64,000 bases of DNA from Pseudotamlana agarivorans (GCF_018860245.1 NZ_JAHKPD010000018.1:1-64000); one strand, 5' to 3'. Positions 1-10,074 are shown, counted from the stretch's first letter. Numbers and translations: made by a program. The notes: a model not told the origin generated them from the letters alone.

Positions 1-47
1 TTTTTTTTGCAAAGATAAGATTCTCCCCAAGTTTTATGGTTGAGCCG

Positions 48-503
48 TAATAACCTCCCTCCTCATTGGGAAATCTGTGTTAATCTGTGAAATCCGTGTC
101 TTATAATTGGTTGTTGGTTGTTAGTTTTTTGTTGTTGGACTCTTACTCTTACGCATATTTTTTTCTCTGTGTATCTCTGCGAAATTCTCGGCGGAACTCT
201 GTGTAATAACCTCCCTCCTCATTGGGAAATCTGTGTTAATCTGTGAAATCCGTGTCTTATAATTGGTTGTTGGTTGTTAGTTTTTTGTTGTTGGACTCTT
301 ACTCTTACGCATATTTTTTTCTCTGTGTATCTCTGCGAAATCCTCGGTGGTACTCTGTGTAATAACCTACTCATAGTGAAATCTGTGTTAATCTGTGAAA
401 TCTGTGTCTTATAATTGGTTGTTGGTTGTTAGTTTTTTGTTGTTGGACTCTTATGCATATTTTTTTCTCTGTGTATCTAAAACCCTTGGCGGAACTCTGT
501 GTA
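48..503. repeat. Three tandem copies of a ~156-bp intergenic repeat
   Basis: Copies start at 48, 204 and 360, so the period is exactly 156 bp. The first two copies are nearly identical; the third is shorter (about 144 bp) and has small deletions and substitutions. Each copy contains two 'ctgtg'-rich blocks (around 'aatctgtgttaatctgtg' and 'ctctgtgtatctctgcg') separated by a T/G-rich stretch built on 'ttggttgttgg'. No copy carries an open reading frame. CTGTG-rich intergenic repeats of this style are common in flavobacterial genomes; their function is unknown. Confidence 0.9.
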
Positions 504-692
504 ATCAAGTTAGTGTAATAATCGGATATTGTATTTATTGATGTCTGGGTTACTAACTCTTACTCACCTCTAACTTCACGATGTATTTGTAAAAGTGAAT
601 TTATAGTGAATTACTTCAGAACAAAATGATATCTTTAATTTTAAAATCTTATTTTTTAATCATAATTAAATAATTATTCAAATCCATAATTA
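504..692. other. Upstream region of the M16 protease gene
   Basis: AT-rich leader between the tandem repeat and the protease start. I see no perfect TAnnTTTG -7 box, no hairpin with a T tract and no small gene. It presumably contains the protease promoter, but I cannot place it. Confidence 0.4.
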
Positions 693-3497
693 ATGAAGCG
701 TATTTTATTACTCTTAGTTGTTTTTGTAGTCTGTTTAAATACAGCTGCACAATCGTTAGATCTCAGTCAACCTTTATCTACAAACTCTAAAATAAAAAAA
801 GGGGTATTGCCTAATGGTTTAACGTATTATATCTATAATACAGATGTTACCAAAAAGGCGGTTAGCTACTATATTATTCAAAATGTAGGTTCTGTTTTAG
901 AGAATGACGACCAACAAGGGTTGGCACATTTTTTAGAACACATGGCGTTTAATGGTACCAAAAATTTTGAAGGCAAAGGCATTTTAAACACACTTCAAAA
1001 GCATGGTGCTGTATTTGGAAAGGATATTAACGCCTATACAAGTTTCGATGAAACGGTATATAATATGAATGATATTCCTGCTACCCAAGAATTAATTGAT
1101 ACCTGTCTGCTAGTTTTACACGATTGGTCGAATGATTTGTTATTAACAGATGAAGAGATTGACGCAGAACGTGGTGTTATAAAGGAAGAATGGCGAACAA
1201 GGCAGAGTGGTAGGATGCGTGTTTTGAAACAATCACTACCAACTATGTTTAATAATACGATCTATTCTAAACGTATGCCTATTGGTACCATGTCTGTTGT
1301 AGAAAATTTTGAATATAAAGCGCTTCGTGATTTTTATCACGATTGGTACAGATCCGATTTGCAAGCTATTGCCATTATTGGAGATGTCGATGTGAATACT
1401 GTAGAGAGTAAAATCATAAAGTTATTTACACCAATACCAGCAGTAGACAATCCTAAAGAACGATTTTTAGTAAATATTCCAGATAATAATCAGATGTTAT
1501 ATAGCCTAGCTATGGACGAGGAAGTAACAACATCTCAGATTAATTTTAGTATTCGTCATCAAAAAGCATTAACTAATGAAACTGTTGCAGATTTAAGACA
1601 ATCATTAATTAATCGTATGATAATATCTATGCTGTCATCTAGAATTAGGGAAATTTCGAAGAAACCGGATGCACCTTTCTTAGGAGCTGGAATTAGCTAT
1701 GGTAATTTTACCAGAACAACTAACAGTTTGAATTTAAATATTTACCCAAAACCAAATGAGCAACATAAAGCTTTTAAAGCCGGATTAGAGGAATTAAACA
1801 GAGCGGTTAAATTTGGTTTTACTGAAGGTGAAATTGAGCGTACAGAAATTAAAATTAAAAACTCGTATGAAACGCAAATAACTAAGGTAGATGATAAATC
1901 TCACAAAAGGATTGCTTCGGAAATTCAAAAGAATTATTTGGAGAATACAACACTTTCAGATGTTACTAAGAATTATGAATTAGTAAAAATTATTCTTGAT
2001 AAATTGACCGCAGATGATATACATAATCGGTTAAAGGAGTTATACACTCAAAAGAATAGATCGCTCATTGTCACTGGTGTAAAAGGAAAAAATAATCTGA
2101 CAGAATCTGAGGCACTCGATATTATCAGTACAGTTGAAAATGATGAGAGGTTATTGGCGTATTTTGATGATTTCGGTGGTAAAGCTTTGATGTCTGGTAT
2201 CGAAATTATTCCTGGTGAGATTAGAACTGAAAGAGATAATGAAGCCATTGAAGCAACGACGTTTAGACTAACTAATGGCGTAACGGTGCATTATAAATAT
2301 GCTAATAAAAATAAAAATGATGTGCAATTAAGAGCTATAAGTTATGGTGGGACATCTTTATTAAATAATGATGATTTACCTTCGGCAGACCTGTTAGGAA
2401 ATTTCATCGCAAGTTCTGGTTTAGGTAATTATTCTGCAACCGATTTGGCAAAAGTTTTAGCTGGCAAAACAGCAAAAACCCATATAGAAGTCAACGGATT
2501 GACAGAGAGCATTACCGGATCGTCTGTTACAAAAGATGTTGAGACTTTATTACAAATGATTTATTTGCGTTTTGTTAAACCAAGGTTTGATGACGATGCC
2601 TATAAAGTGCTTATGGGTAAAATTGATAATTACATTATTAGAAGAAGTAATGATGTTAATCAAAAAATAAATGATAGTGTCACGATAGCTGTTTATGGCA
2701 AAAATAATCCTAAAAGGGCTTTGTTTACCAGAGAGTATGCAAATAAAATGACATTTGATAAAATGAAATCTATTTATTTAGATCGTTTTAAAAATGTTGC
2801 TGATTTTGAATTTTTCATTGTTGGAGATATCGATCAAAAAACCTTAAAACCCTTATTAGAGAAGTATATTGCTAGTATTCCTGCTACTAAGGAAAAGGAA
2901 ACTTGGAAAGATAATTCTGTAAATTGGGTAAGCAATTCAATAGATAAGGATGTATTTATAAAAATGGAAGACCCCAAAAGTACTGTGCATATTGCATATA
3001 AAAACAATATGGATTATAGTTTAGAAAATGAAATAATAGCAAAAACTGTTGGTGATATTTTGCAATTAAGATTTACAGAAACTTTAAGAGAAGAAGAAGG
3101 AGGTACTTATGGCGCGAGCGCCTTAGCTAGCATCGTAAAACGACCTTTAGAGCAAGCATTTATTAGTGTTAATTTCGACTGTAATCCTGAAAAAGTTGAA
3201 CAACTAATAAGTATTGTACATGCTGAATTAAAGAAAATAGCCAAAGGTGAAATTAATCAGGTAGATTTAGATAAAACAACTACGAATTACTTAAAGGAGC
3301 GCAAACAACAGCAAGATTATAACAGTTATGATATGACGCTGCTAACAAATTTTTATAGAGAAGGTTATAATATGAATAGTCCTGAAAACTTTGAGAAGAT
3401 TATAAATGAAATTTCGGTTAAGGATATAAAATCATTTGTAAAACATGTGCTTAAAAAAGCGAAAACTTATGAAGTTGTCATTAAACCCAAAAACTAA
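693..3497 (+). CDS. M16 family zinc metallopeptidase (pitrilysin/insulinase-like)
   Basis: A 934-residue two-lobed M16 peptidase. An N-terminal signal peptide (about residues 1-20, ending AAQS) sends it to the periplasm. The inverted zinc motif HFLEH is at residues 79-83, and the third metal ligand is probably E159 in the DAERGVIKEEWR segment about 76 residues later, so the N-terminal domain looks catalytically intact. The second half (about residues 500-934) is the usual inactive M16-like repeat. Full length fits the duplicated pitrilysin architecture. It probably degrades peptides in the periplasm. The next gene starts 2 bp after its stop, suggesting co-transcription. Confidence 0.93.
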   Translation: MKRILLLLVVFVVCLNTAAQSLDLSQPLSTNSKIKKGVLPNGLTYYIYNTDVTKKAVSYYIIQNVGSVLENDDQQGLAHFLEHMAFNGTKNFEGKGILNTLQKHGAVFGKDINAYTSFDETVYNMNDIPATQELIDTCLLVLHDWSNDLLLTDEEIDAERGVIKEEWRTRQSGRMRVLKQSLPTMFNNTIYSKRMPIGTMSVVENFEYKALRDFYHDWYRSDLQAIAIIGDVDVNTVESKIIKLFTPIPAVDNPKERFLVNIPDNNQMLYSLAMDEEVTTSQINFSIRHQKALTNETVADLRQSLINRMIISMLSSRIREISKKPDAPFLGAGISYGNFTRTTNSLNLNIYPKPNEQHKAFKAGLEELNRAVKFGFTEGEIERTEIKIKNSYETQITKVDDKSHKRIASEIQKNYLENTTLSDVTKNYELVKIILDKLTADDIHNRLKELYTQKNRSLIVTGVKGKNNLTESEALDIISTVENDERLLAYFDDFGGKALMSGIEIIPGEIRTERDNEAIEATTFRLTNGVTVHYKYANKNKNDVQLRAISYGGTSLLNNDDLPSADLLGNFIASSGLGNYSATDLAKVLAGKTAKTHIEVNGLTESITGSSVTKDVETLLQMIYLRFVKPRFDDDAYKVLMGKIDNYIIRRSNDVNQKINDSVTIAVYGKNNPKRALFTREYANKMTFDKMKSIYLDRFKNVADFEFFIVGDIDQKTLKPLLEKYIASIPATKEKETWKDNSVNWVSNSIDKDVFIKMEDPKSTVHIAYKNNMDYSLENEIIAKTVGDILQLRFTETLREEEGGTYGASALASIVKRPLEQAFISVNFDCNPEKVEQLISIVHAELKKIAKGEINQVDLDKTTTNYLKERKQQQDYNSYDMTLLTNFYREGYNMNSPENFEKIINEISVKDIKSFVKHVLKKAKTYEVVIKPKN

Positions 3498-3499
3498 AT

Positions 3500-3952
3500 A
3501 TGAATATGAAAAACCTTGTTTTTATCCTTACGGTAACCCTTAGTACAATAGTTTACTCTCAGATTCATGATCCTGTGAAATGGCAAACCAATGTAAATAA
3601 AATATCGGACACAGAAGCGGTATTAATTGCCACTGCAAAAATAGAAGCGGGCTGGCATTTATATTCGCAATCGGTTCCTGATAATGGTCCAATTCCTACT
3701 AGCTTTACTTTTGAAGGTAATTCATATTATTTAAAAAAAGGAAATACAAAAGAAGGTGCTGGACATACAGTAAATGATCCAGTTTTCGAAATGGTTATTA
3801 AGTTTTTTGATAAAGAGGCACAATTTAAACAACGTGTGAAGCTGAAAAACAACGAATCATTTGACATCAAAGCTGTTGTAGAATTCATGGTTTGTAACGA
3901 CACACAGTGTTTAGCTCCAAAAGAAGTAGATCTTGTTTTTAAGATAAAATAA
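3500..3952 (+). CDS. DsbD N-terminal (alpha) domain-like periplasmic protein
   Basis: A 150-residue exported protein: signal peptide at about 1-20 (TVYSQ-type end), then a single immunoglobulin-like domain. A C-terminal pair C132/C137 (VCNDTQC) sits in the sequence context of the redox-active cysteines of the DsbD alpha domain. Neither the membrane domain nor the thioredoxin domain of DsbD is present, so it is a stand-alone version. It may accept or pass electrons to periplasmic thiol proteins, but its partner is not visible here. It follows the M16 protease by 2 bp. An alternative start ATG lies 6 bp downstream. A terminator follows. Confidence 0.75.
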   Translation: MNMKNLVFILTVTLSTIVYSQIHDPVKWQTNVNKISDTEAVLIATAKIEAGWHLYSQSVPDNGPIPTSFTFEGNSYYLKKGNTKEGAGHTVNDPVFEMVIKFFDKEAQFKQRVKLKNNESFDIKAVVEFMVCNDTQCLAPKEVDLVFKIK

Positions 3953-3979
3953 AACCATCAAAATAAAATTTATGTTATA

Positions 3980-4015
3980 AAATCTCAGGTTAGTAATTAA
4001 TCTGGGATTTTTTTA
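3980..4015 (+). terminator. Rho-independent terminator after the DsbD-N-like gene
   Basis: AAATCTCAG (3980-3988) pairs with CTGGGATTT (4002-4010) with one G-T pair across a 13-nt loop, and is followed by a run of T residues. It ends the protease / DsbD-N-like transcript. Confidence 0.75.
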
Positions 4016-4177
4016 TTCAATAAGGTTGAAAATAGAATAACGCTGCCTTTTTAAAATACCTTCTACTTTATTAAAAATGTTTTTTTTCTTATATTGAGCA
4101 ACGTTAATCTAAATCTGAAAAACCGTCTTATGTATTATGTGGAAGCGCTAAACATGGGATTTTAAACTGATCAAAAT

Positions 4178-5269
4178 ATGAGTAAACTTAATATTTATTT
4201 TGTGGCCCTAGGGCTCGCCTTGTTACTTCTGTTGGTTAGTTTAGGTTTTATTTTAACTGGAAATATTGCAGATTGCGGACCGTTATTGATTGCTTTTTTT
4301 TGTTTGCTAGCCTTTGGCTGTAAAGGGGTTGAATCTTTGAATGGTTTTGTTTTTACAGCAATTATTTTTGCAGGAGTAGTTTTAGCGCTTTATTATCCAC
4401 AGTATTTTGTGAGTATGGGTGATGTTCAATTAACTATTCTTATTATTCCTTTAATCCAGATCATTATGTTTGGTATGGGAACTTCTATGAGTATCCAGGA
4501 TTTTGGAGCAGTTATTAAATCACCAAAAGGGGTGTTTGTTGGTGTTTCAGCACAACTTGGAATCATGCCTATAATGGGTTTTGTTCTTGCTAAATTCAGT
4601 GGTTTTCCTCCTGAAATTGCGGCAGGAATTGTATTAGTAGGTTCTTCTCCTAGCGGCGTAGCATCTAACGTGATGGCTTATTTAGCCAAAGCTAATTTAG
4701 CACTATCGATTACGATTACTTCTATAGCGACTTTAATCGCACCTTTTGTAACGCCACTTTTAATGAAGGTTTTTGCTGGAGAATTTGTTGAAATAGATGT
4801 TTTTGCCATGATGTGGAGTATCGTTAAGATGATTATTTTACCAATAGGAGCCGGTCTCTTGGTTAATCAACTATTAAAGGAAAAAATGGATGGCTTTAGA
4901 AAAATATTACCCCTAATTTCTATGTTCGGAATTTGGGCAATTATTGTTGTAATTACCGCTGCAGGCCGTGATAATTTATTAGAAATAGGAGTATTATTAA
5001 TGGTTCTAGTCTTAATTCATAATATTTTCGGTTATTTCTTAGGCTATTGGTATGCCAGGCTTTTGAAATTAAATAAACAAGATTCAAGAACTATAGCTTT
5101 AGAGGTTGGTATGCAAAATGGCGGTTTAGCTTCGGGAATAGCAAACTCCTTAGGGAAAATTGCAACCATGGGACTGGCGCCGGCGGTTTTCGGGCCGTTA
5201 ATGAATATTTCGGGTTCTATTTTGGCCTCTTATTGGCACAAAAGACCTGTTGATATTGAAGAAAAATAG
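4178..5269 (+). CDS. Bile acid:sodium symporter (SBF/ASBT) family transporter
   Basis: A 363-residue integral membrane protein. About two hydrophobic segments precede an ASBT-like core of roughly ten transmembrane helices. Two family motifs are clear: GSSPSGVASN near residues 155-164 (the broken TM4 helix that helps coordinate Na+) and EVGMQNGGLA near residues 311-320 (the TM9 counterpart). The expected role is Na+-coupled uptake of an organic anion; the substrate cannot be deduced, and members in bacteria without bile contact transport other acids. It is a single gene after a terminator and converges on the GHMP kinase gene, with a 14-bp gap. Confidence 0.88.
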   Translation: MSKLNIYFVALGLALLLLLVSLGFILTGNIADCGPLLIAFFCLLAFGCKGVESLNGFVFTAIIFAGVVLALYYPQYFVSMGDVQLTILIIPLIQIIMFGMGTSMSIQDFGAVIKSPKGVFVGVSAQLGIMPIMGFVLAKFSGFPPEIAAGIVLVGSSPSGVASNVMAYLAKANLALSITITSIATLIAPFVTPLLMKVFAGEFVEIDVFAMMWSIVKMIILPIGAGLLVNQLLKEKMDGFRKILPLISMFGIWAIIVVITAAGRDNLLEIGVLLMVLVLIHNIFGYFLGYWYARLLKLNKQDSRTIALEVGMQNGGLASGIANSLGKIATMGLAPAVFGPLMNISGSILASYWHKRPVDIEEK

Positions 5270-5283
5270 TAAATTAAAAATTA

Positions 5284-6189
5284 TTAGCGAACCATTTCTG
5301 AATAAGGAATTAAGGTTTCAAATCCCTTAGATTTAAAATATTCAATTGGATTATTAGCTGAAGCCACCAAAACAAAATCGCCACCCCAAGCACCTAAACT
5401 TTTTACAGCACCTTGAAAATCTTTAAAGTATAAATCTTTTATGGTAGTTTGTTTAGTGATTTTTGAAATGTAATTTTCGTGTTCGGTAATTAAATTTTTA
5501 AATGCCTCCAAATGCATACAAGTCAGTAATTCTTTAGTGATCGTGTTAATCGCTTCTACCGAAAAGTTAGAGTCTCCCTTGGCTTCTTTATAATGTTTTA
5601 TGCCTTCACGACTGTTTTGTTTTTTATTCAAATGAACAAAATATAAGTTGTCTTTAAAAGATGGATTAAATGTGCAGGGAAGCACGATAGGATTTCCGTT
5701 TTGTAACTGGTAGGTTATGGGGGTGTTATTTTCCGCGCAAGCGATATCATAACCACTGCCGCCAAATGTTTTGTTTAAAAGTTGATAGGCATCAACATTG
5801 GCCCAATTTGCAATATTGTTAATGAGCGTGGAAGATGTTCCAAGTCCCCAGTTTCTTGGAAAATCTAATTTTGTTGTCACCTTATAGCCTTTTGTTGAAT
5901 TTAAAAACTGAGGGTTTAATGTTTTTGCTGCTTTTAGAATTTGAATAATTCGTTTAGAGATATCGCCTTGTTCTTCCGTTGAAAAATTATCTAAATTGAA
6001 ACAACCTTCAAACCAAATCCGGTCTTCATGATCAAAACTTACCCAATAGATTTTAGATTCAGAAATTGGACTTATGGTTAATGATTGTCCGTATTTAGTT
6101 GGAACGGCAAGTGATAAGGCGCCATCGAGGACGACATATTCTGCAGTTAAAAGTAGTTTTCCGTTGCTATAAAAGGTTTTACTTTTCAC
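5284..6189 (-). CDS. GYDIA family GHMP kinase (mevalonate kinase-like)
   Basis: A 301-residue GHMP-superfamily kinase. The phosphate-binding motif GLGTSS is at residues 115-120, and GYDIA, the signature that names this Bacteroidota subgroup, is at 146-150. It starts 3 bp after the HMG-CoA reductase stop, so the two are almost certainly one operon. That makes a phosphorylation step of the mevalonate pathway, probably on mevalonate or phosphomevalonate, the natural role. Which substrate it uses cannot be read from sequence. Its C-terminal GHMP domain looks short compared with classical mevalonate kinases. Confidence 0.85.
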   Translation of the reverse strand: MKSKTFYSNGKLLLTAEYVVLDGALSLAVPTKYGQSLTISPISESKIYWVSFDHEDRIWFEGCFNLDNFSTEEQGDISKRIIQILKAAKTLNPQFLNSTKGYKVTTKLDFPRNWGLGTSSTLINNIANWANVDAYQLLNKTFGGSGYDIACAENNTPITYQLQNGNPIVLPCTFNPSFKDNLYFVHLNKKQNSREGIKHYKEAKGDSNFSVEAINTITKELLTCMHLEAFKNLITEHENYISKITKQTTIKDLYFKDFQGAVKSLGAWGGDFVLVASANNPIEYFKSKGFETLIPYSEMVR

Positions 6190-6192
6190 GAT

Positions 6193-7509
6193 TTAATCTC
6201 TTAATGCTTTTAAGGCTTCAATGACGGCATTATGGGTAACGGCATTGGTTTCAAAGTGTTTTGTTAGTGCAGTTTTTTCTATGTCGTTCGCTTCAAACTG
6301 ATTTAAAATATTCATCAAATGCATTTTCATATGACCTTGTTGAATACCTGTAGTTGTTAATGAACGTAAAGCAGCAAAGTTTTGGGCTAATCCTGCTACG
6401 GCAACAATTTGCATCAATTCTTTCGCTGATGGTTTATGCAGCATTTCTAAAGATAGTTTCACCAAAGGGTGCAAACCTGTTAATCCACCAACTGTTCCTA
6501 AAGCCAACGGGATTTCCATCCAAAATTTAAAAATTCCGTTTTCAATTTTAGCGTGAGATAAACTGCTATAACGTCCGTTTCTAGATGCATAGGCGTGTAC
6601 ACCAGCTTCAACAGCTCTAAAATCGTTTCCTGTTGCTAAAACAACGGCATCGATACCATTCATAACACCTTTGTTGTGGGTTACGGCTCGGAAGGGTTCA
6701 ATTTCAGCAATGTTAACAGCTTGGATAAATTTACGAGCAAAAGCTTCACCGGTAATGTTTGAATCTTCACTTAATTTTTCAACAGGGCAATTCACCTCTG
6801 CACGTACTAAACAATCTGGTACATAATTAGATAAAATGCTCATAACGATTTCAATTTGCTTCTCTTCTTCAGAAAATAAATCAAAATTTAAAGCTTTGTT
6901 TTTTAAAGTTTTTGCAAATTGTTCTAAACATGAATTTATAAAATTGGCACCCATGGCGTCTAGGGTCTCAAAAGAGACGTGGAGCTGATAATAGTTTGCG
7001 ATTTCAGTTGTTTTATCGCGCAATTCTATGTCTAAAATACCACCACCGCGCTTGGTCATGTTTTTCGTTATAGCTTCCGATTCCTGAATTAGTATGGGCT
7101 TCACATAATTAAAAAATGATTCTAACTTTTTAAAGTCACCTTTGTACATAAAATGTACTTGACCAATTTTTGTTGTAGAAATTACAGTGGTTTTAAATCC
7201 ACCTCTCGCTAGCCAAAACTTAGCAGCCTTACTGGCTGCTGCGACCACCGAGCTTTCTTCAATGGCCATAGGTATCGTGTATAACTTATCGTTTATTAAG
7301 AAATTTGGCGCGACACCAAGTGGTAAATAGTAATTGGTTATGGTGTTTTCTATAAACTCATCATGAAGCTGCTGTAGTTTATCATTGGTATTCCAATATT
7401 GCTTTATTTTGGTTTTGGCATCTTCTGCATTTGAAAAATACGTGTCAACAATCCAATCTATCTTTTTAGATTTAGAAAGTTTAGAAAAGCCAGAAATCGT
7501 TTTACTCAT
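6193..7509 (-). CDS. Hydroxymethylglutaryl-CoA reductase, class II type
   Basis: A 438-residue enzyme interconverting HMG-CoA and mevalonate. The class II landmarks are all present: ENTITNYYLPLGVAPNF at 54-70, MAIEESSVVAAASKAAK at 81-97 with the catalytic Glu (E84/E85), THNKG with K280, GNDF with D296, and GHMKMH with H393. The spacing matches the Pseudomonas mevalonii enzyme (K267, D283, H381). Flavobacteria use the mevalonate route for isoprenoids, so a biosynthetic role is expected even though the family is often labelled 'degradative'. It is the first gene of a two-gene operon with the GHMP kinase and has a TATCTTTG -7 box just upstream. Confidence 0.95.
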   Translation of the reverse strand: MSKTISGFSKLSKSKKIDWIVDTYFSNAEDAKTKIKQYWNTNDKLQQLHDEFIENTITNYYLPLGVAPNFLINDKLYTIPMAIEESSVVAAASKAAKFWLARGGFKTTVISTTKIGQVHFMYKGDFKKLESFFNYVKPILIQESEAITKNMTKRGGGILDIELRDKTTEIANYYQLHVSFETLDAMGANFINSCLEQFAKTLKNKALNFDLFSEEEKQIEIVMSILSNYVPDCLVRAEVNCPVEKLSEDSNITGEAFARKFIQAVNIAEIEPFRAVTHNKGVMNGIDAVVLATGNDFRAVEAGVHAYASRNGRYSSLSHAKIENGIFKFWMEIPLALGTVGGLTGLHPLVKLSLEMLHKPSAKELMQIVAVAGLAQNFAALRSLTTTGIQQGHMKMHLMNILNQFEANDIEKTALTKHFETNAVTHNAVIEALKALRD

Positions 7510-7845
7510 AACCTTGTAATTTGCTGTGCAAAGATAGTATTCTTGATAAGATTACGCGTAAATGACTTTTGATTATAACGAGCACTGACAACAAAGAAAG
7601 GGCTTTTAACAAGATCGAGTAGTGGTGGGATGTAATAAATTATAACCAAAAAAGCCTAATCATGTTTCAATCGTGTTATTTATGTGTTAATAATGATTGT
7701 TTTTTGCGTTATTTTTAGTAATCTTGAGTTCATTTTGAAAAAAAAATAGTTTTATTGAAACGTTAATAACCGACTCATTTTTGCCTTACAAATTATGACT
7801 TTTTCGACGTTTCATGTACTTCTTAAAACCAATTGAAAATATTAC
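7510..7845. other. Divergent intergenic region between HMG-CoA reductase and DPP IV
   Basis: 336 bp that must hold promoters for both flanking genes. The minus-strand box is convincing (listed separately). For the plus strand I find no perfect TAnnTTTG; 'taatcttg' near 7719-7726 is one mismatch away but lacks a well-spaced upstream element. No small gene or RNA was recognised. Confidence 0.45.
7529..7536 (-). promoter_or_regulatory. -7 promoter box for the HMG-CoA reductase operon
   Basis: On the minus strand this reads TATCTTTG, a full match to the Bacteroidota TAnnTTTG -7 element, 20 bp from the start codon. That predicts a leader of about a dozen bases. No clear TTG -33 element sits at the usual distance. 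Confidence 0.5.
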
Positions 7846-10029
7846 ATGAATTATCTTAAATTATCGCTTTGTGTTTGTTTATTTATTACTTCTTTCCTAT
7901 CAGCACAAAACAAAGACATTACCCTTGAAGACATTTGGAAAAATGGCAGTTTTAGAACAGAATACATGGATGTTTTGCATTCCATGTCAAACGGACAGCA
8001 ATATTCGGTATTAAATTTCGATCGTGCTACTCGAAGCACCTCTGTGGATATTTACGATTATAAAACTTTGGAAAAGGTAAAGACGCTAGTAAGTTCTTCA
8101 GATTTATCTGCCCTACGTTATTTTTCAGACTATACCTTTAGTTCAAACGAGCAGAAAGTATTGTTGGCAACTAATGAAACATCTATTTATCGACATTCTT
8201 CCTTAGGGAATTATTATGTGTATGATGTGGCAAATGGGGAATTAAATTTGATTACTGAAGATGCTATTCAAGAACCAACCTTTTCTCCAGATGGTACTAA
8301 GGTAGCTTTTGCTAAAAATAATAATTTGTTTGTAAAGGATTTGCAGTCTAATGAAATAAAGCAAATTACTTTTGATGGCGAAAAAAACAAAATTATAAAC
8401 GGTATTACCGATTGGGTTTATGAAGAAGAGTTTGCGTTTGTTAGAGCATTTGTATGGAATACAGCTAGTACTAAAATCGCTTTTATAAAATTTGATGAAT
8501 CTGAAGTGCCTGAATTTTCAATGGACGTATATGGAACCGCGCTATATCCAACTCAGCAGGTTTTCAAGTATCCAAAAGCAGGAGAAGCAAATTCGAAAGT
8601 ATCACTTCAATTATATGATTTGGTAACAGGAAAACTTTCAGGTTTACCGGTATCTAAAAATTATGAAGATTTTTATATTCCAAGAATTAAATGGACAAAT
8701 AATGCAGATATATTAAGTGCTCAGTTCTTAAATAGACATCAAAATGAGTTGGATTTATGGTCTATTGACACGAAAAATAATTCAGCAGATTTAATTTTAG
8801 AAGAAAAAGACAAAGCCTACGTAGATGTTACCGATAATTTAACCTTTTTAGAAGACAATAGTTTTATTTGGACCAGTGAAAAGGACGGTTTCAACCACAT
8901 ATATCATTACGATAGAAACGGAAAACTTATTAATCAAGTGACTAAAGGTAATTGGGAAGTGACCGATTACTATGGTTATAATGAAGACAAAGATATAATC
9001 TATTATCAATCTGTTGAAAATGGTTCGGTTAATCGTGATGTATACGCGGTTAAACTTAACGGACGAAGTAAAAAGCGTTTATCTTCAAAAGAAGGTACTA
9101 ATGAAGCCGCTTTTAGTGCGGATTTTTCGTATTTCATTAATACGTTTTCAAACGCTTCAACGCCACCAGAATTTACATTAAACAATTCAAAATCAGGAGC
9201 GGTTATTAAAAACATAAAGGATAACGCTGCTGTATCTCAAAACCTTACAGCTTATAACCTTTCAGAAAAAGAATTTAGTACGCTTTCTGTTCATGGTAAC
9301 GACTTGAACATGTGGATGATCAAACCTGCAGATTTCGATAAAAACAAGAAATACCCATTATTTATGACACAATATTCGGGTCCAGGGTCTCAGCAAGTAG
9401 CAAATCATTGGAATTCGGCCAACGATTATTGGTATCAATTGTTGGCGCAAAAAGGGATTGTTGTTGTGTGTATTGATGCTCGTGGAACAGGTTTTAAAGG
9501 TGCCGAATTTAAGAAAGTTACTCAAAAAGAATTAGGTAAATACGAAGTAGAGGATCAAATACAAGCTGCTAAAACTTTAGGTGAATTGTCGTATATTGAT
9601 GACACCAGAATCGGTATTTGGGGTTGGAGTTATGGTGGTTTTATGAGTAGTAATTGTTTGTTTAAAGGAAATGACGTTTTTAAGATGGCCATTGCTGTGG
9701 CTCCAGTAACGAGCTGGCGTTTTTATGATTCCATTTATACCGAGCGCTATATGACAACACCACAAGAAAATGCTAGTGGTTACGATGAGAATTCTCCAAT
9801 CAATCATGTTGATAAATTAAAAGGTGATTTTCTATTAATTCATGGTTCGGCCGATGATAATGTTCATGTTCAAAATACGATGCGCCTGGCTGAAGCATTA
9901 ACTCAGGCAGATAAGCAATTCGATATGGCTATTTATCCAGATAAAAATCATGGGATTTATGGCGGAAATACAAGGTTGCACTTATTTAAAAAAATGACAG
10001 ACTTTGTAATTGAAAAATTAATAGACTAA
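7846..10029 (+). CDS. Dipeptidyl peptidase IV (S9B family)
   Basis: A 727-residue secreted serine peptidase removing N-terminal dipeptides, typically X-Pro or X-Ala. Signal peptide at 1-20 (LSAQ). The N-terminal beta-propeller carries DWVYEEE near residue 195, the double-Glu motif that holds the substrate's free amino end. The C-terminal alpha/beta hydrolase domain has the nucleophile in GWSYGG (S595), Asp in HGSADDN (D670) and His in KNHGIYG (H702), so the triad is complete. Two POT peptide transporters follow directly, which suggests that released di- and tripeptides are taken up by the same gene set. Confidence 0.95.
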   Translation: MNYLKLSLCVCLFITSFLSAQNKDITLEDIWKNGSFRTEYMDVLHSMSNGQQYSVLNFDRATRSTSVDIYDYKTLEKVKTLVSSSDLSALRYFSDYTFSSNEQKVLLATNETSIYRHSSLGNYYVYDVANGELNLITEDAIQEPTFSPDGTKVAFAKNNNLFVKDLQSNEIKQITFDGEKNKIINGITDWVYEEEFAFVRAFVWNTASTKIAFIKFDESEVPEFSMDVYGTALYPTQQVFKYPKAGEANSKVSLQLYDLVTGKLSGLPVSKNYEDFYIPRIKWTNNADILSAQFLNRHQNELDLWSIDTKNNSADLILEEKDKAYVDVTDNLTFLEDNSFIWTSEKDGFNHIYHYDRNGKLINQVTKGNWEVTDYYGYNEDKDIIYYQSVENGSVNRDVYAVKLNGRSKKRLSSKEGTNEAAFSADFSYFINTFSNASTPPEFTLNNSKSGAVIKNIKDNAAVSQNLTAYNLSEKEFSTLSVHGNDLNMWMIKPADFDKNKKYPLFMTQYSGPGSQQVANHWNSANDYWYQLLAQKGIVVVCIDARGTGFKGAEFKKVTQKELGKYEVEDQIQAAKTLGELSYIDDTRIGIWGWSYGGFMSSNCLFKGNDVFKMAIAVAPVTSWRFYDSIYTERYMTTPQENASGYDENSPINHVDKLKGDFLLIHGSADDNVHVQNTMRLAEALTQADKQFDMAIYPDKNHGIYGGNTRLHLFKKMTDFVIEKLID

Positions 10030-10074
10030 CTTTTAAATATAACCGCAAAAATAATAACCAACTCAAAAATCATT

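Noticed and set aside
48-503. Tandem repeats considered as a CRISPR array
   Set aside because: The period is 156 bp and the whole unit is repeated; there are no short repeats with unique spacers and no cas genes.
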